A DNA stretch of 53,662 nt from Leptospira sp. (GTDB lineage: Bacteria; Spirochaetota; Leptospiria; Leptospirales; Leptospiraceae). Below, in pieces: positions 17,326 to 26,386 of this stretch (positions within the stretch are counted from its first letter, which is position 1; each line of letters begins with the position of its first letter). Position numbers and translations under genes: made by a program. Location: positions 1 through 53,662 of the forward strand of contig JACVCB010000027.1 in NCBI GenBank assembly GCA_016742255.1, given 5' to 3'. Below the pieces are notes generated by a model that made no database searches, was not told the DNA's origin, and saw nothing but the letters and a program-made list of their open reading frames with translations.

Positions 17326-18264
17326 CTAAATGGCAATACCACCAGAGAGGATTAACTCTAAAAAACCAAAATTTTGTGAGGCACGATTGGATCCTCCACT
17401 TGTTAACACATCGGTGAGATCAATGTAACCACCCTTCCCACCAAATTCAATGAAATAAGTTCTAGAAAATTCATATCGAGTTGCGACATATCCAGATACA
17501 CCATACCCAGAGACATGGAAATTATTGTTTTGCCCTTTGCCTAACACGCGTACGTCGCTACGGCAAACTACTGGTCCACCACCAATAGAGGATACCAAGC
17601 TAATGCCACTAAGTCCATCTGCTGAAGTATAAAGAGGAGTGATCCATCCAAAATCTAAAAATAGATAATTTAAACCATCAGTATGTTCATACTTTAGTAT
17701 ATCAGGTGTTAACGTAATAGTTTGGTCCCCACCATGGTATCCTGCCATTTCTTGTACATGTCCAGGAAAAAGATAAATGAAGGCTGCAGCTTCCGTTGAC
17801 AAGGCAAGTTGATTTTTGGCAATCACACCAGGGTCAATATAACCTGAATATTTGACTGGTTGGCCAGGTGTGACTACATACTTCATATGATCTTGGCCGA
17901 ACGATAAAAAGAATCGATCTGTAAAGTAATACATAAACTTTACATTGTATTGAGGAATTTCAAACTTGGATGGATTCAGATAAACATCTGCTCTGAACGA
18001 TTCTGGTTTATCTCTGGCATCAACAGACTTTAGTGTGTAACGGTACCCAGGACCACGAAAGTTGATATCACTTTGTGTGAAATAATCTCGGTTATAACCC
18101 CATAGGATATTCCATCGTCCTTTTTTATCATGGATGGTCAGCGGGGTTTCATTTTCCTCTGCCCCAAGGGATGGGTTTAGTAAGAGACATAGAAGAAAAA
18201 TCGAAAAGGTATAAGGAAAAGAACCACACACTCGCATGATTCTGAGAGGAATCGAATCGAACAT
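17326..18264 (-). CDS. Predicted secreted outer-membrane protein
   Basis: 312 residues. The signal peptide ends near NPSLGA; a start at Met10 (ATG 18237) gives a more compact one, but neither start has a clear ribosome site. The mature part has barrel-like strands (NVKFMYYFTDRFFLSFGQD, YLFLDFGWITPLYTSADG, SGYGVSGYVATRYEFSRTYF) and ends in FLELILSGGIAI. A TTGTGACAA-type palindrome (18265-18275) abuts the ATG. No specific family was recognised; the barrel assignment is from pattern only. Confidence 0.55.
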   Translation of the reverse strand: MFDSIPLRIMRVCGSFPYTFSIFLLCLLLNPSLGAEENETPLTIHDKKGRWNILWGYNRDYFTQSDINFRGPGYRYTLKSVDARDKPESFRADVYLNPSKFEIPQYNVKFMYYFTDRFFLSFGQDHMKYVVTPGQPVKYSGYIDPGVIAKNQLALSTEAAAFIYLFPGHVQEMAGYHGGDQTITLTPDILKYEHTDGLNYLFLDFGWITPLYTSADGLSGISLVSSIGGGPVVCRSDVRVLGKGQNNNFHVSGYGVSGYVATRYEFSRTYFIEFGGKGGYIDLTDVLTSGGSNRASQNFGFLELILSGGIAI

Positions 18265-18402
18265 ATTGTCACAATCTAAATCATAATGGAATTAGAATAG
18301 GCGAATGTATGTTTGGTTTAGGAAAAATTAGTCTTTTTTCAGTAGGGATAAATACTATATTTAATTCCTATTTTTCCATTGCCGACGGGAATTTGGGACT
18401 CC

Positions 18403-20082
18403 TTAGTAACTTCCTCCGCTCCCTCCACCGCCGGACGAACCACCTCCAAAACTTCCACCACCACCACCCCCGCCAGAGGAACCGCCAGAACTACTCTTTT
18501 GTTTTTTGGGAATGGTTTCATATTCGATTTCACTGTGTTTACAATGTGCACAATTTCGTCTGACTTCCACTTTCCCCGAACTGCTGTAAGTTGCTTCTGA
18601 AAGGATTCTACTGGATTTACAAACAAAAGTTTCAAATTTACATTCAGGACAAATCTTGATTTTAGGAAACGAAGTGCCTTTGTAAATGTATTCTGGATTG
18701 ATGTTCCGAAATTTTAAGATGGCGTGATTGCGACATGATTGGCAAACCCAAACATCATAGTCAACTGAGTTGACAATTTCTTCCGAGATTTGGCCATCCG
18801 ACAAATGTTTGTTATCTGCTTCCTCTGAAAGTTTTGTCATCGTTGATCCGCATGTTTCACATTTTCTAGGAATGTTCCGAATGGCTTGTAATCTCATATT
18901 TAACTTTTTCATTCGATGGTCGCCAAGAAAGATAAAGTAAACAATGATACTTGCGATGATGAGAAAGATAGAAACAGGGAAAAGAGCCTCTCCCAGATAA
19001 AGGGATAACATTGTAATGACTAAAATCAGTGGACTAATGACAATTCCATAGTATAAGATAAAATCTGTTTTGAGGACAATGTGGTATTTTGCAGTGGGAG
19101 AAGGCAAAATCCAAACGATGACTCGTTGTAATAGATTTAAAAAAATGAAAAGACCCAAATAACCAAGAACAAAAGTTGATTTAAAATGAAAGGATTCTTC
19201 TTTTTCTAATCTTTCTGTTTCTTCATATTTTTCATTTAAGAGCCGAGATTCTTCATCAGTCAAAAAGAAATTAGAAGTTGTATTGTATGTGTCAATCGTC
19301 TGTTCTAAGATTTGTTTTTCTTCGGAAGTGAGGTCAGTAAACTTTTTACCTTGGTAATCATATAAATTAGTACGTACAACTGGATTAGAATCAACATTCT
19401 CGGATGGATCAGAACTTGCATCAGAGGGAAGGGTACTTTCCTCTTGTTGGGAGATTAAATTTTCAACAGCGATTTCAGGGTGTTTGAGCTTTTGGATCAA
19501 AGCTGCGACAGTCTCGGCATGGCCTTTTTGGAAGTTGTCTTCTTTAAAAGAAGGGATTGTATAAGTATCAATGATCCTTTTGACAGTTGCATCAGGAAGG
19601 TCACCTTCGAGTCCATATCCAATTTCGATTTCGATTCTCCTTTGGTCTATGACATGTAAAATTAAAATTCCATTGTCTTTCCCCTTTTTCCCGATTTTCC
19701 AATGATTGAAGAGAGCCACTGCAAAATCTTTTGGCACATAATTACCGATAGTTGGTAAAGTTACGACTGCAATTTCCAAGCCAGATGAACTTTCTTCAGC
19801 ATTGATCATACTGTCGATGGATGTCGTATCGGTCAACACCCCAGCACTGTCTTCGATCCAACTATTTCGCAATTCTTTGGGGTTTGGTACTTTGGCGACA
19901 AGTGAGTCAATGGATTCTTCATTTGTGTCGGAACATTGCACGGTTAGTATGAGAAACAGTGTGACCAGAACCAATGAGATCTTTTTGGAAAAAGATTGGT
20001 ATAGGTTGTTCTTAATAGGGTTGGATTTGGAAATGGATGGAAAGTTGGTATCAGTTGAAGTCAAAAGAATCACGATCTGCAA
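18403..20082 (-). CDS. TPM-domain (YgcG-like) lipoprotein with membrane segments, CxxC zinc-ribbon pairs and Gly/Ser tail
   Basis: 559 residues in this frame. The first codon is TTG and the true start is uncertain; the lipobox LTVQC puts the lipid Cys at residue 50, so translation may begin later. The TPM domain follows (NSWIEDSAGVLTDTTSIDSM, then EIAVVTLPTI and a KDNGILILHVIDQRRIEIEI region). Three membrane segments lie around residues 285-390. Four CxxC pairs follow (CETC, CQSC, CPEC, CAHC), which look like two zinc ribbons. The end is a 30-residue Gly/Ser tail closing in SGGSY, typical of YgcG proteins. TPM proteins act in membrane or photosystem maintenance elsewhere; the role here is unknown. 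Confidence 0.8.
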   Translation of the reverse strand: MQIVILLTSTDTNFPSISKSNPIKNNLYQSFSKKISLVLVTLFLILTVQCSDTNEESIDSLVAKVPNPKELRNSWIEDSAGVLTDTTSIDSMINAEESSSGLEIAVVTLPTIGNYVPKDFAVALFNHWKIGKKGKDNGILILHVIDQRRIEIEIGYGLEGDLPDATVKRIIDTYTIPSFKEDNFQKGHAETVAALIQKLKHPEIAVENLISQQEESTLPSDASSDPSENVDSNPVVRTNLYDYQGKKFTDLTSEEKQILEQTIDTYNTTSNFFLTDEESRLLNEKYEETERLEKEESFHFKSTFVLGYLGLFIFLNLLQRVIVWILPSPTAKYHIVLKTDFILYYGIVISPLILVITMLSLYLGEALFPVSIFLIIASIIVYFIFLGDHRMKKLNMRLQAIRNIPRKCETCGSTMTKLSEEADNKHLSDGQISEEIVNSVDYDVWVCQSCRNHAILKFRNINPEYIYKGTSFPKIKICPECKFETFVCKSSRILSEATYSSSGKVEVRRNCAHCKHSEIEYETIPKKQKSSSGGSSGGGGGGGSFGGGSSGGGGSGGSY

Positions 20083-20202
20083 AAACTAATTGAGATTCGT
20101 AGGTTTGTCAAGTATGAGTTAAATGAATCAACAGGGATGCATTGAGAAAATGCTTCTTTTTTGCGAAAGAATGAAGAGTATAAAAACATTCGTCCACTCT
20201 CC

Positions 20203-21006
20203 TTAAGGAGAGCTACAAGGAGCATTACAAGTATAGGAAAAGCTACGGGGAGAGAGTATTTTTCCGGAAGCAGACCTGATCCCTATACCGAGGGTATAAC
20301 GATTTGTTCCAATTTGAAATCCAGATGAATTCCGAATTTCCAAAATTTTTCCATTGATCACACTTGATAAACTACCATCCAAACTGATCGTAGGTGAAGT
20401 GGAGACATTGGTGTCCAAATAGGTTTGCATATTGGAAGGGACTTCAATATCTTCAGTAAATGTAATTTGGATGATCGATGGCCATGCTGTAAATGAAGAT
20501 TGGTCAAATGGATTTACAGCAAATACATCGAAGTAATTTGGTTCAAAACCAATCTGATAAAATTCAAGATTATTGATTCGTGGTCCAGCTAACGTTTGAT
20601 TGGAAACTGAAATGATGCCAAGTTCTGGAATGGATAGAGTGAATGTAAACAATTCTACATTGGATTGAGACACTCGAATCCTTGTATCACCAGTGGAAAC
20701 TTTCATATAAAACCTCCCACCATAGTTAAGGTCTACCGAATCTAATAATCCTTCGGATGTGTTGGAACGGCTCAAAATGGTAAGTGTGCCATTCGAAACG
20801 GCAATACCGTTTGCATCTATAATTTGACCTGTGATTTGGATGGATTGGGGAGAGAGTGCGGCTACAATTCCAAAGTATTCATTGTTATCTTCAGCTTGTG
20901 GTGGGTTTAGAACTGAGGAGACAATCGGATTGAAGTAACAATTCAAATTGAAATATAATAGAATGAAAGAAATAAGTTTAAAGAGAAGAATATATCTTTG
21001 ATTCAT
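20203..21006 (-). CDS. Lipoprotein, paralogue of the next gene, with carboxypeptidase-regulatory-like domain
   Basis: 267 residues from ATG 21006, chosen because GGGAG lies six bases upstream (minus strand, 21013-21017); the longer frame to 21045 lacks this. The lipobox is YFNLNC (Cys23). The mature start CYFNPIVSSVLNPPQAEDN closely parallels its neighbour (CYLNPFVYDLLNPVEKEEN). A carboxypeptidase-regulatory/Big-like segment follows (SIQITGQIIDANGIAVSNGT), then a C-terminal Ig-like strand set (WPSIIQITFTEDIEVPSN) of the Big_5 kind. It is third in a minus-strand run with the paralogue and a coiled-coil protein. Confidence 0.65.
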   Translation of the reverse strand: MNQRYILLFKLISFILLYFNLNCYFNPIVSSVLNPPQAEDNNEYFGIVAALSPQSIQITGQIIDANGIAVSNGTLTILSRSNTSEGLLDSVDLNYGGRFYMKVSTGDTRIRVSQSNVELFTFTLSIPELGIISVSNQTLAGPRINNLEFYQIGFEPNYFDVFAVNPFDQSSFTAWPSIIQITFTEDIEVPSNMQTYLDTNVSTSPTISLDGSLSSVINGKILEIRNSSGFQIGTNRYTLGIGIRSASGKILSPRSFSYTCNAPCSSP

Positions 21007-21117
21007 TTTAAACTCCCGAATTTCATATGTAAGAAGTGGAAACAATTGAGTTCAAATACTAATAACCAAATCGAAATTTAACAATATGAACTTTCTTTAA
21101 ACAATGCAAGAAATTTC

Positions 21118-21939
21118 CTATAAAGCCAATGCTCCAATTCGAAAACGAATGACCGTAGGTTTCATACTTTTTCCTGTTATCGATTTGATCCCTGATAAAA
21201 GAGTTAGATAATAATCAGTGTCTGATAAATAAGTTCCATTATTGACTTGGAAGATAACGTTATTTCCTCCTACACTGGTAGAAAGAAATGACAATGAAGG
21301 TGAAATGAGAAAATTTTCATCCCGCCAAGTATCTGGATTTGATGGTGATTCAAGAGTTTCAGAAAAATTGAAGGAAAATCCTGATGAGACTGTAGCCATA
21401 TAATTTCCATTCGTAACTACTAACCCCTCATAGGGCATCGAAGATGTGATATCAAGATAAGTTACATCACTTGCAGACGATGGAGATGCTCCCAAATTAA
21501 ATACTGTAAAACTAGAATTACTAATCGAGACTAAAGTAACCAATAGTGGAGTGACGGAAAGTTCAATCGTGAATTTTGTTCCCGAGACATCGACGTCTAG
21601 AGTCATTGTTCCTATGGAACCAATTAATTTAAATCGACCCGCTGAATCAGTAGTGCTAACATTTGTTGGATCAGAGGAACCAGAAATTCGAACCGTTGCT
21701 CCTGAGACCCCAGTTCCAGCTACCATCAACTGGCCCGTAACATAAAAAGTGGAAGGCCCTAACCCAAGAAGACTTAAGGCCGCAGGATTCTCTTCTTTTT
21801 CAACCGGATTCAATAGATCATACACAAAAGGATTCAAATAACAATTTTGAAACAAAAGAATCGGTACAATAAAGATACCGAATCTTTTGCTGAAATTACG
21901 TAAGGAGAAATTTGTTATTTGATTAGATCTAAGATTCAT
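21118..21939 (-). CDS. Lipoprotein, paralogue of the preceding gene, with carboxypeptidase-regulatory-like domain
   Basis: 273 residues. Lipobox LLFQNC with Cys33; the signal region is long, so a slightly later start is possible. The FYVTGQLMVAGTGVSGATV segment and TTDSAGRFKLIG form a carboxypeptidase-regulatory-like beta sandwich. The C-terminal half (FSFNFSETLESPSNPDTW, then YLTLLSGIKSITGKSM) is a Big_5-like Ig domain. It starts only 20 bases after the stop of the upstream coiled-coil gene, so the two are probably co-transcribed. Likely displayed on the periplasmic side or surface; function unknown. Confidence 0.65.
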   Translation of the reverse strand: MNLRSNQITNFSLRNFSKRFGIFIVPILLFQNCYLNPFVYDLLNPVEKEENPAALSLLGLGPSTFYVTGQLMVAGTGVSGATVRISGSSDPTNVSTTDSAGRFKLIGSIGTMTLDVDVSGTKFTIELSVTPLLVTLVSISNSSFTVFNLGASPSSASDVTYLDITSSMPYEGLVVTNGNYMATVSSGFSFNFSETLESPSNPDTWRDENFLISPSLSFLSTSVGGNNVIFQVNNGTYLSDTDYYLTLLSGIKSITGKSMKPTVIRFRIGALAL

Positions 21940-21958
21940 GATTCAATACTTCTCTACG

Positions 21959-22780
21959 TTATTTTTTCTTTTTCAAAGCTTCTAAGTCTTTTTCAAGTAA
22001 TTCGAGTTCGTATTTTTCTTCGGCTTCTTTTAACTCTTGTTCGGTTTTGATTTGTTCGACGGCTTCTTCTTTGATTCGATTGATTTCCGAATCCGATACC
22101 ATACGATATCCATTCCCTTCACAAACATCTACGATAATGGTTTTTCTTGTAATTGTAATTGCAAATCCACCGAGTAGAGTGATCGCAAGGTCTTTCCAAG
22201 TCGATGTTTGGCGGATACGAACGGGTCTACTATCTTTGGGTAAAAGAACATTCCAATCTGGTTCTGAGAATCTTAATCCTCCAAACAACCAAAAATACTC
22301 AGGGTATTCTTGGAAGGTTTGGCATTTGGCAGATTCAGGAGCGAGTGTAATCATATTCCCATCGGCCACAGAGGTAAGAACAAATGAATCCCGTAAACTA
22401 TGTGTGACTTTTGTTCCTTCATTTGTTTTCGATCGATTTAATGCCTCTTGTTCTGCGAGAGCTTCACGTCTTTTACGTATCTCTTCTTGTTTAGCTGCGA
22501 TTGCTTTTTCTTTTTCTAGTTTTCGTTTCTCTTCTTCTTCTTTTCTGATTTTTTCTTCTTCGGCTTCCGCTAAGTCTTTATAGAGAATTTTTAAGACTGA
22601 TTTTTTGGAAATCACCATGTGTTTCCCATCTTGTGTATCAATTTCAACATTCTCAACGTTTTGATTGGTAATGATTCCTTTAACAGACTTTCCTTGTTTC
22701 AAAAGAACTGTTTGAACGGCTTGGAGAGGTAAATAAAGAAAGAAAATAAGAATAAAGAATGTTAGATTGCAGTTTCGCAT
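21959..22780 (-). CDS. Secreted protein with Glu/Lys coiled coil
   Basis: 273 residues. The signal peptide ends FLYLPLQA. A small beta domain follows (VQTVLLKQGKSVKGIITNQN, then VENVEIDTQDGKHMVISKKS), a layout I associate with a leptospiral family seen in LA_0442/LA_0875-like proteins, though this is from memory. A charged coiled coil spans residues about 70-115, and a second Glu-rich helix forms the C-terminus. A short hydrophobic segment (DLAITLLGGFAITITRKTII) may contact the membrane. It is first in the run with the two paralogous lipoproteins. Confidence 0.6.
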   Translation of the reverse strand: MRNCNLTFFILIFFLYLPLQAVQTVLLKQGKSVKGIITNQNVENVEIDTQDGKHMVISKKSVLKILYKDLAEAEEEKIRKEEEEKRKLEKEKAIAAKQEEIRKRREALAEQEALNRSKTNEGTKVTHSLRDSFVLTSVADGNMITLAPESAKCQTFQEYPEYFWLFGGLRFSEPDWNVLLPKDSRPVRIRQTSTWKDLAITLLGGFAITITRKTIIVDVCEGNGYRMVSDSEINRIKEEAVEQIKTEQELKEAEEKYELELLEKDLEALKKKK

Positions 22781-22888
22781 TTAAAAATACCGATAAATCT
22801 AGGATTTCTCCTATAAATACCAGTCTCTTTCTCAATTGCAATTAAGAAATTTAAAGATTTTTGGAAATAACGTGTCAATTTTGCAACA

Positions 22889-22924
22889 AATGACTCCATC
22901 GAACCAGTGTTCTATTGAGTCATT
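22889..22924. promoter_or_regulatory. 8-bp inverted repeat upstream of the permease gene
   Basis: AATGACTC (22889-22896) and GAGTCATT (22917-22924) are perfect inverted copies with 20 bases between them, ending 86 bases before ATG 23011. They could form an operator or an mRNA hairpin. No matching regulator is adjacent. Confidence 0.35.
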
Positions 22925-23010
22925 CATTGCTTAAAAAAATAGGAAGACATAAATCATATAAAGAACATACCAATGTGGAATTAACTACAATTTCAATCGA
23001 GAGAGTAAAA

Positions 23011-24318
23011 ATGAACGAAACTCCAAAATTACACAAAGCCCTTCATTCTGTGCATTTATGGGGTATGGCTGTCGGACTTGTCATTTCAGGAGATTACTTC
23101 GGTTGGAATTTTGGATGGTCAAATGCAAACTTTTGGGAGTTTGGAATTTCGATTGTATGGATAGCCATTTTTTATGTAATGTTTGCTCTTTGTTTTACGG
23201 AACTTGCAGCAAGTATTCCACAAGCAGGTGGTCCTTCAGCTTATGCTAAACGTGCTTTAGGTGATACATTCGGATTTTTTACTGGTTATCTCGTATTAGT
23301 TGAATTTTTATTAGCACCACCAGCTATTGCATCTGCATTAGGTGGATACATTCATTTTTTATTCCCTATCATTCCTTCATTTTATGCAGGAGTAGGTATG
23401 TTTTTGTTATTGTTACTCATGAATTTAACTGGAATCAAACAAACTGCTAGATTTGAATTATTTGTAACTTTTATCGCAGTGATTGGACTTTTATTGTACT
23501 TAGGATTATTGATCCCACATCTTTCAATGGATCAAATTCCGACTTGGAAAAAGGAAACAAATGTTTCTTTTTCGGCAGTATTCACTTCGATTCCTTTTGC
23601 GATTTGGTTTTTTTTAGCTGTGGAAGGAGTTGCCTTAGCGGCGGAAGAAGTAAAAAATCCTGCGAAGGACATACCGAAAGGTTATATCGCAGGTATCATC
23701 ACATTACTTTGTTTAGCAGGTATGATTTATGGATTCACAGCTTCGGTAACAAATACAAAGGACATTGCTAACATTGAATATCCTTTGTCATATGTATTAA
23801 ACTCTTTGTATGGAACCGATTCAATTTGGCCCATTTTGTTTACCTTTATTGGATTATTTGGACTTGTAGCTTCCCTTTTTGGGATCATTTTGGGCAATTC
23901 AAGGTTGTTATATGCTATGAGTAAGGAAGGTTACCTTCCAAAATATTTATCTCAATTGACCAAAGGATCGGTTGTCCCTCAAAATGCCGTCATCTCCGGT
24001 GGAGTTGTCGGAATTTTTTGTATGTTGTTTTTGAATACAGCAGAACTCATCACCATATCTGCATTAGGCGCCTGTGGAATGTATTTACTTTGTTTGGTAT
24101 CTTATCTTTTTTTGCGAAAAAGAGAACCAAATTTAGATCGACCTTACAAGGCTCCTTTGTATCCAATTTTACCTTTCATTGCCATGGGATTTGGTGTATT
24201 TGCCTTTGGATCGGTATTTTATTCAGAACCGAAATTAACGATTGGTGTTTTTTTCGTTGGGATTGTATTGGGAATTGGACATCGATTGAACCAATCCCGT
24301 AACAAAACGATTAACTAG
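23011..24318 (+). CDS. APC-superfamily permease, ethanolamine permease-like
   Basis: 435 residues from ATG 23011, chosen for the GAGAGAG upstream; the longer frame starts at TTG 22915 and adds a non-hydrophobic leader. About 12 membrane segments. LVISGDYFGWNFGWSNANFW is the signature opening of ethanolamine permeases, followed by CFTELAASIPQAGGPSAYAK and RALGDTFGFFTGYLVLVEF, and late YLPKYLSQLTKGSVVPQNAV. No ethanolamine ammonia-lyase genes are in view, so the substrate may be ethanolamine or an amino acid. It is a single-gene unit, convergent with the cyclase gene with a short overlap (24311-24318). Confidence 0.82.
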   Translation: MNETPKLHKALHSVHLWGMAVGLVISGDYFGWNFGWSNANFWEFGISIVWIAIFYVMFALCFTELAASIPQAGGPSAYAKRALGDTFGFFTGYLVLVEFLLAPPAIASALGGYIHFLFPIIPSFYAGVGMFLLLLLMNLTGIKQTARFELFVTFIAVIGLLLYLGLLIPHLSMDQIPTWKKETNVSFSAVFTSIPFAIWFFLAVEGVALAAEEVKNPAKDIPKGYIAGIITLLCLAGMIYGFTASVTNTKDIANIEYPLSYVLNSLYGTDSIWPILFTFIGLFGLVASLFGIILGNSRLLYAMSKEGYLPKYLSQLTKGSVVPQNAVISGGVVGIFCMLFLNTAELITISALGACGMYLLCLVSYLFLRKREPNLDRPYKAPLYPILPFIAMGFGVFAFGSVFYSEPKLTIGVFFVGIVLGIGHRLNQSRNKTIN

Positions 24319-26386
24319 TGCCAAACTCGAGTTTGGATTTTTCGAGAGCATCTTTACAACGTTCTAAAAAAAGACGAGAAACTGAATCATCAGGATTTTT
24401 ATCTAATAAGGAAGCAAAACCTTCTTTTGCTTCTTCAAAATCTTCCCTACGATATGCATCGAGGGCAAGAGTGTAATCGTCTTTACAAGCAATCAATCGT
24501 TTCGATTTTTCTGGCTCATAACCATCTAACACCTCAACAACAAAAACCGATTCTGTTTTCCCTTTGATATTCACTCGATCGAGTAAGCGGTAGTGAAACC
24601 CTAAATTGTCAGATGCCTCGATAAATGTTTCTGCACTGATGACGATCCTAGAAGAGAATAGTTTTGTAATCCCTTCAATTCTGGATGCTAAATTTACTGC
24701 ATCAGAAATCACGGTTCCTTCCATCCGTTTGTGTTCACCCAAAATTCCGAGGGTTAAATTTCCTGTATGGATTCCTATACCAACTTCAATTGGAATATAT
24801 CCACAATTTGCTCGATGGCTATTGTAAATTCGAATTGCCTCTTGCATTTCAACAGCAGCCTTTACCGCATCACTGATATTATACGGGAATAATGCCATCA
24901 CTGCATCACCAATGAATTTATCAATAAACCCATTATTATGACGGATGATTGGTCCAACACGTTGGAGGTAACTATTTAGAAAATCAAAGTTTTCTTTTGG
25001 TGTGAGTGTTTCAGAAAATTCAGTAAAGGATCGAATGTCTGCAAATAATACAGTCATTCGTTTTTGAACTTGGTCTCCTAAGTCAACTTGCCTGATGTCA
25101 TTTTTCCCTAAATGGTATAAAAATTCAGTAGGAACAAATCGACTAAAGGAAGAACTAAATTGTTTTTGTTCCTCAGCAAACTCTAAAGTTTTGATGATGT
25201 TTTGTCTGACAATTCTACCAAAAGTAAATACTTGTAAAAAGACAAAGATCACAACTGTGGAAGGACCAATGTAAGTGGTATGGATCACTGCTTGCGCATG
25301 TAAAACGTCGTTACTAGCTCCAATCAGTATGAGTCCAATTCCGAATAACAAAGGTTTCGCTTCCATCCTGCTTTTTTGATAGGCTCGGAATAAATAAAAC
25401 AGAATAAAAAGACCATTTAATACAAATGCAATCGGGTAAATGGATGCAGTTTCTGTGAAATATACTGGTGGCAAAATGAGTCCCAGAGTTAAGATTGCTG
25501 AGAGAAAGTAAAAAACATTCCCAACCTTTTTAGAAAAGTCAAATGGAAAAATCGTATAAAAATAATGATAGAGTAGTGGTGCAGACCAATACCAAGATAC
25601 ATACTCCAATCGTAGCAGTGCCCAGTACGGCATGTCGATAAATTCGAGAACAATTCGTTCGCCAGTTGATATGGTTCTGAGTAATACAGCTAACGAGAAC
25701 AAAAAGATTCCTAAAGTTTGCCTTCCATCTCGATTGTAAAAATACATTACTAAAAAGAAAATTCCAACAAAGGCAAATATTGATGACAAGATTGTTTCGT
25801 TTATCTTATGTTTGGTGAGACGATTCTCTGCTTTAATGTATGATGACAAAACAATGTCGTTCCAAACGCCACCTTTTCTATGAACATAATTGGCTACATA
25901 CAAATCAATCGTGAGATTTTTATCATGTGGTAAAACAACAATGGTGGACTTAACCATCGGAAGGAACTGATTGGTGTTACTTGCTGGTATCCCCGATCCA
26001 CCATAGTAATTTCCATTAATATATATTGCATAAGAGGTGTCTTGTTCATGAACTGTAAGTGCCATTGTCTCTGGTAAGTCTTCTGGTAATTCGAGGTGCA
26101 TACGAAAGGTTGCATGACCAAATCCAGAAAGTTTGCCGTAATCCATTTGGTATCCGTTCCAATGTTGGGGCAAACTAAGGACACGATCCAAATTTGTTTC
26201 TTGGATGTTATCTGGAGAGGTATTCCAAAAAAACTTCCATTCCCCAGTTAGAGCCACAAAAGGTTCCAATTGAAACGAATGATTCTTTAAATTGATAAAC
26301 CCATTTTTTGCTTCTTTATTTACATTCCTTTCTTCAGACAGACAACTAACTAGGAATAAAAGAGATATCAAAATGAGTTTTTTCAT
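24311..26386 (-). CDS. Class III adenylate/guanylate cyclase with lipoprotein signal and 7TM-DISM sensor
   Basis: 691 residues. Lipobox LFLVSC (Cys15) is followed by a DISM-type extracellular jelly-roll domain (LTGEWKFFWNTSPDNIQ to about residue 180), then seven membrane helices (about 200-390), a short coiled linker and the catalytic domain (about 430-620). RMTVLFADIRSFTEF and FIDKFIGDAVMALFP provide the two metal-binding Asp residues; VGIGIHTGNLTLGILG and SDAVNLASRIEGITK complete the fold. A short helical tail resembles a TPR pair. Product (cAMP or cGMP) is not decided here. It begins directly after the stop of the FMN-protein gene (TAG then ATG), so it ends a four-gene signalling run. Confidence 0.88.
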   Translation of the reverse strand: MKKLILISLLFLVSCLSEERNVNKEAKNGFINLKNHSFQLEPFVALTGEWKFFWNTSPDNIQETNLDRVLSLPQHWNGYQMDYGKLSGFGHATFRMHLELPEDLPETMALTVHEQDTSYAIYINGNYYGGSGIPASNTNQFLPMVKSTIVVLPHDKNLTIDLYVANYVHRKGGVWNDIVLSSYIKAENRLTKHKINETILSSIFAFVGIFFLVMYFYNRDGRQTLGIFLFSLAVLLRTISTGERIVLEFIDMPYWALLRLEYVSWYWSAPLLYHYFYTIFPFDFSKKVGNVFYFLSAILTLGLILPPVYFTETASIYPIAFVLNGLFILFYLFRAYQKSRMEAKPLLFGIGLILIGASNDVLHAQAVIHTTYIGPSTVVIFVFLQVFTFGRIVRQNIIKTLEFAEEQKQFSSSFSRFVPTEFLYHLGKNDIRQVDLGDQVQKRMTVLFADIRSFTEFSETLTPKENFDFLNSYLQRVGPIIRHNNGFIDKFIGDAVMALFPYNISDAVKAAVEMQEAIRIYNSHRANCGYIPIEVGIGIHTGNLTLGILGEHKRMEGTVISDAVNLASRIEGITKLFSSRIVISAETFIEASDNLGFHYRLLDRVNIKGKTESVFVVEVLDGYEPEKSKRLIACKDDYTLALDAYRREDFEEAKEGFASLLDKNPDDSVSRLFLERCKDALEKSKLEFGTS

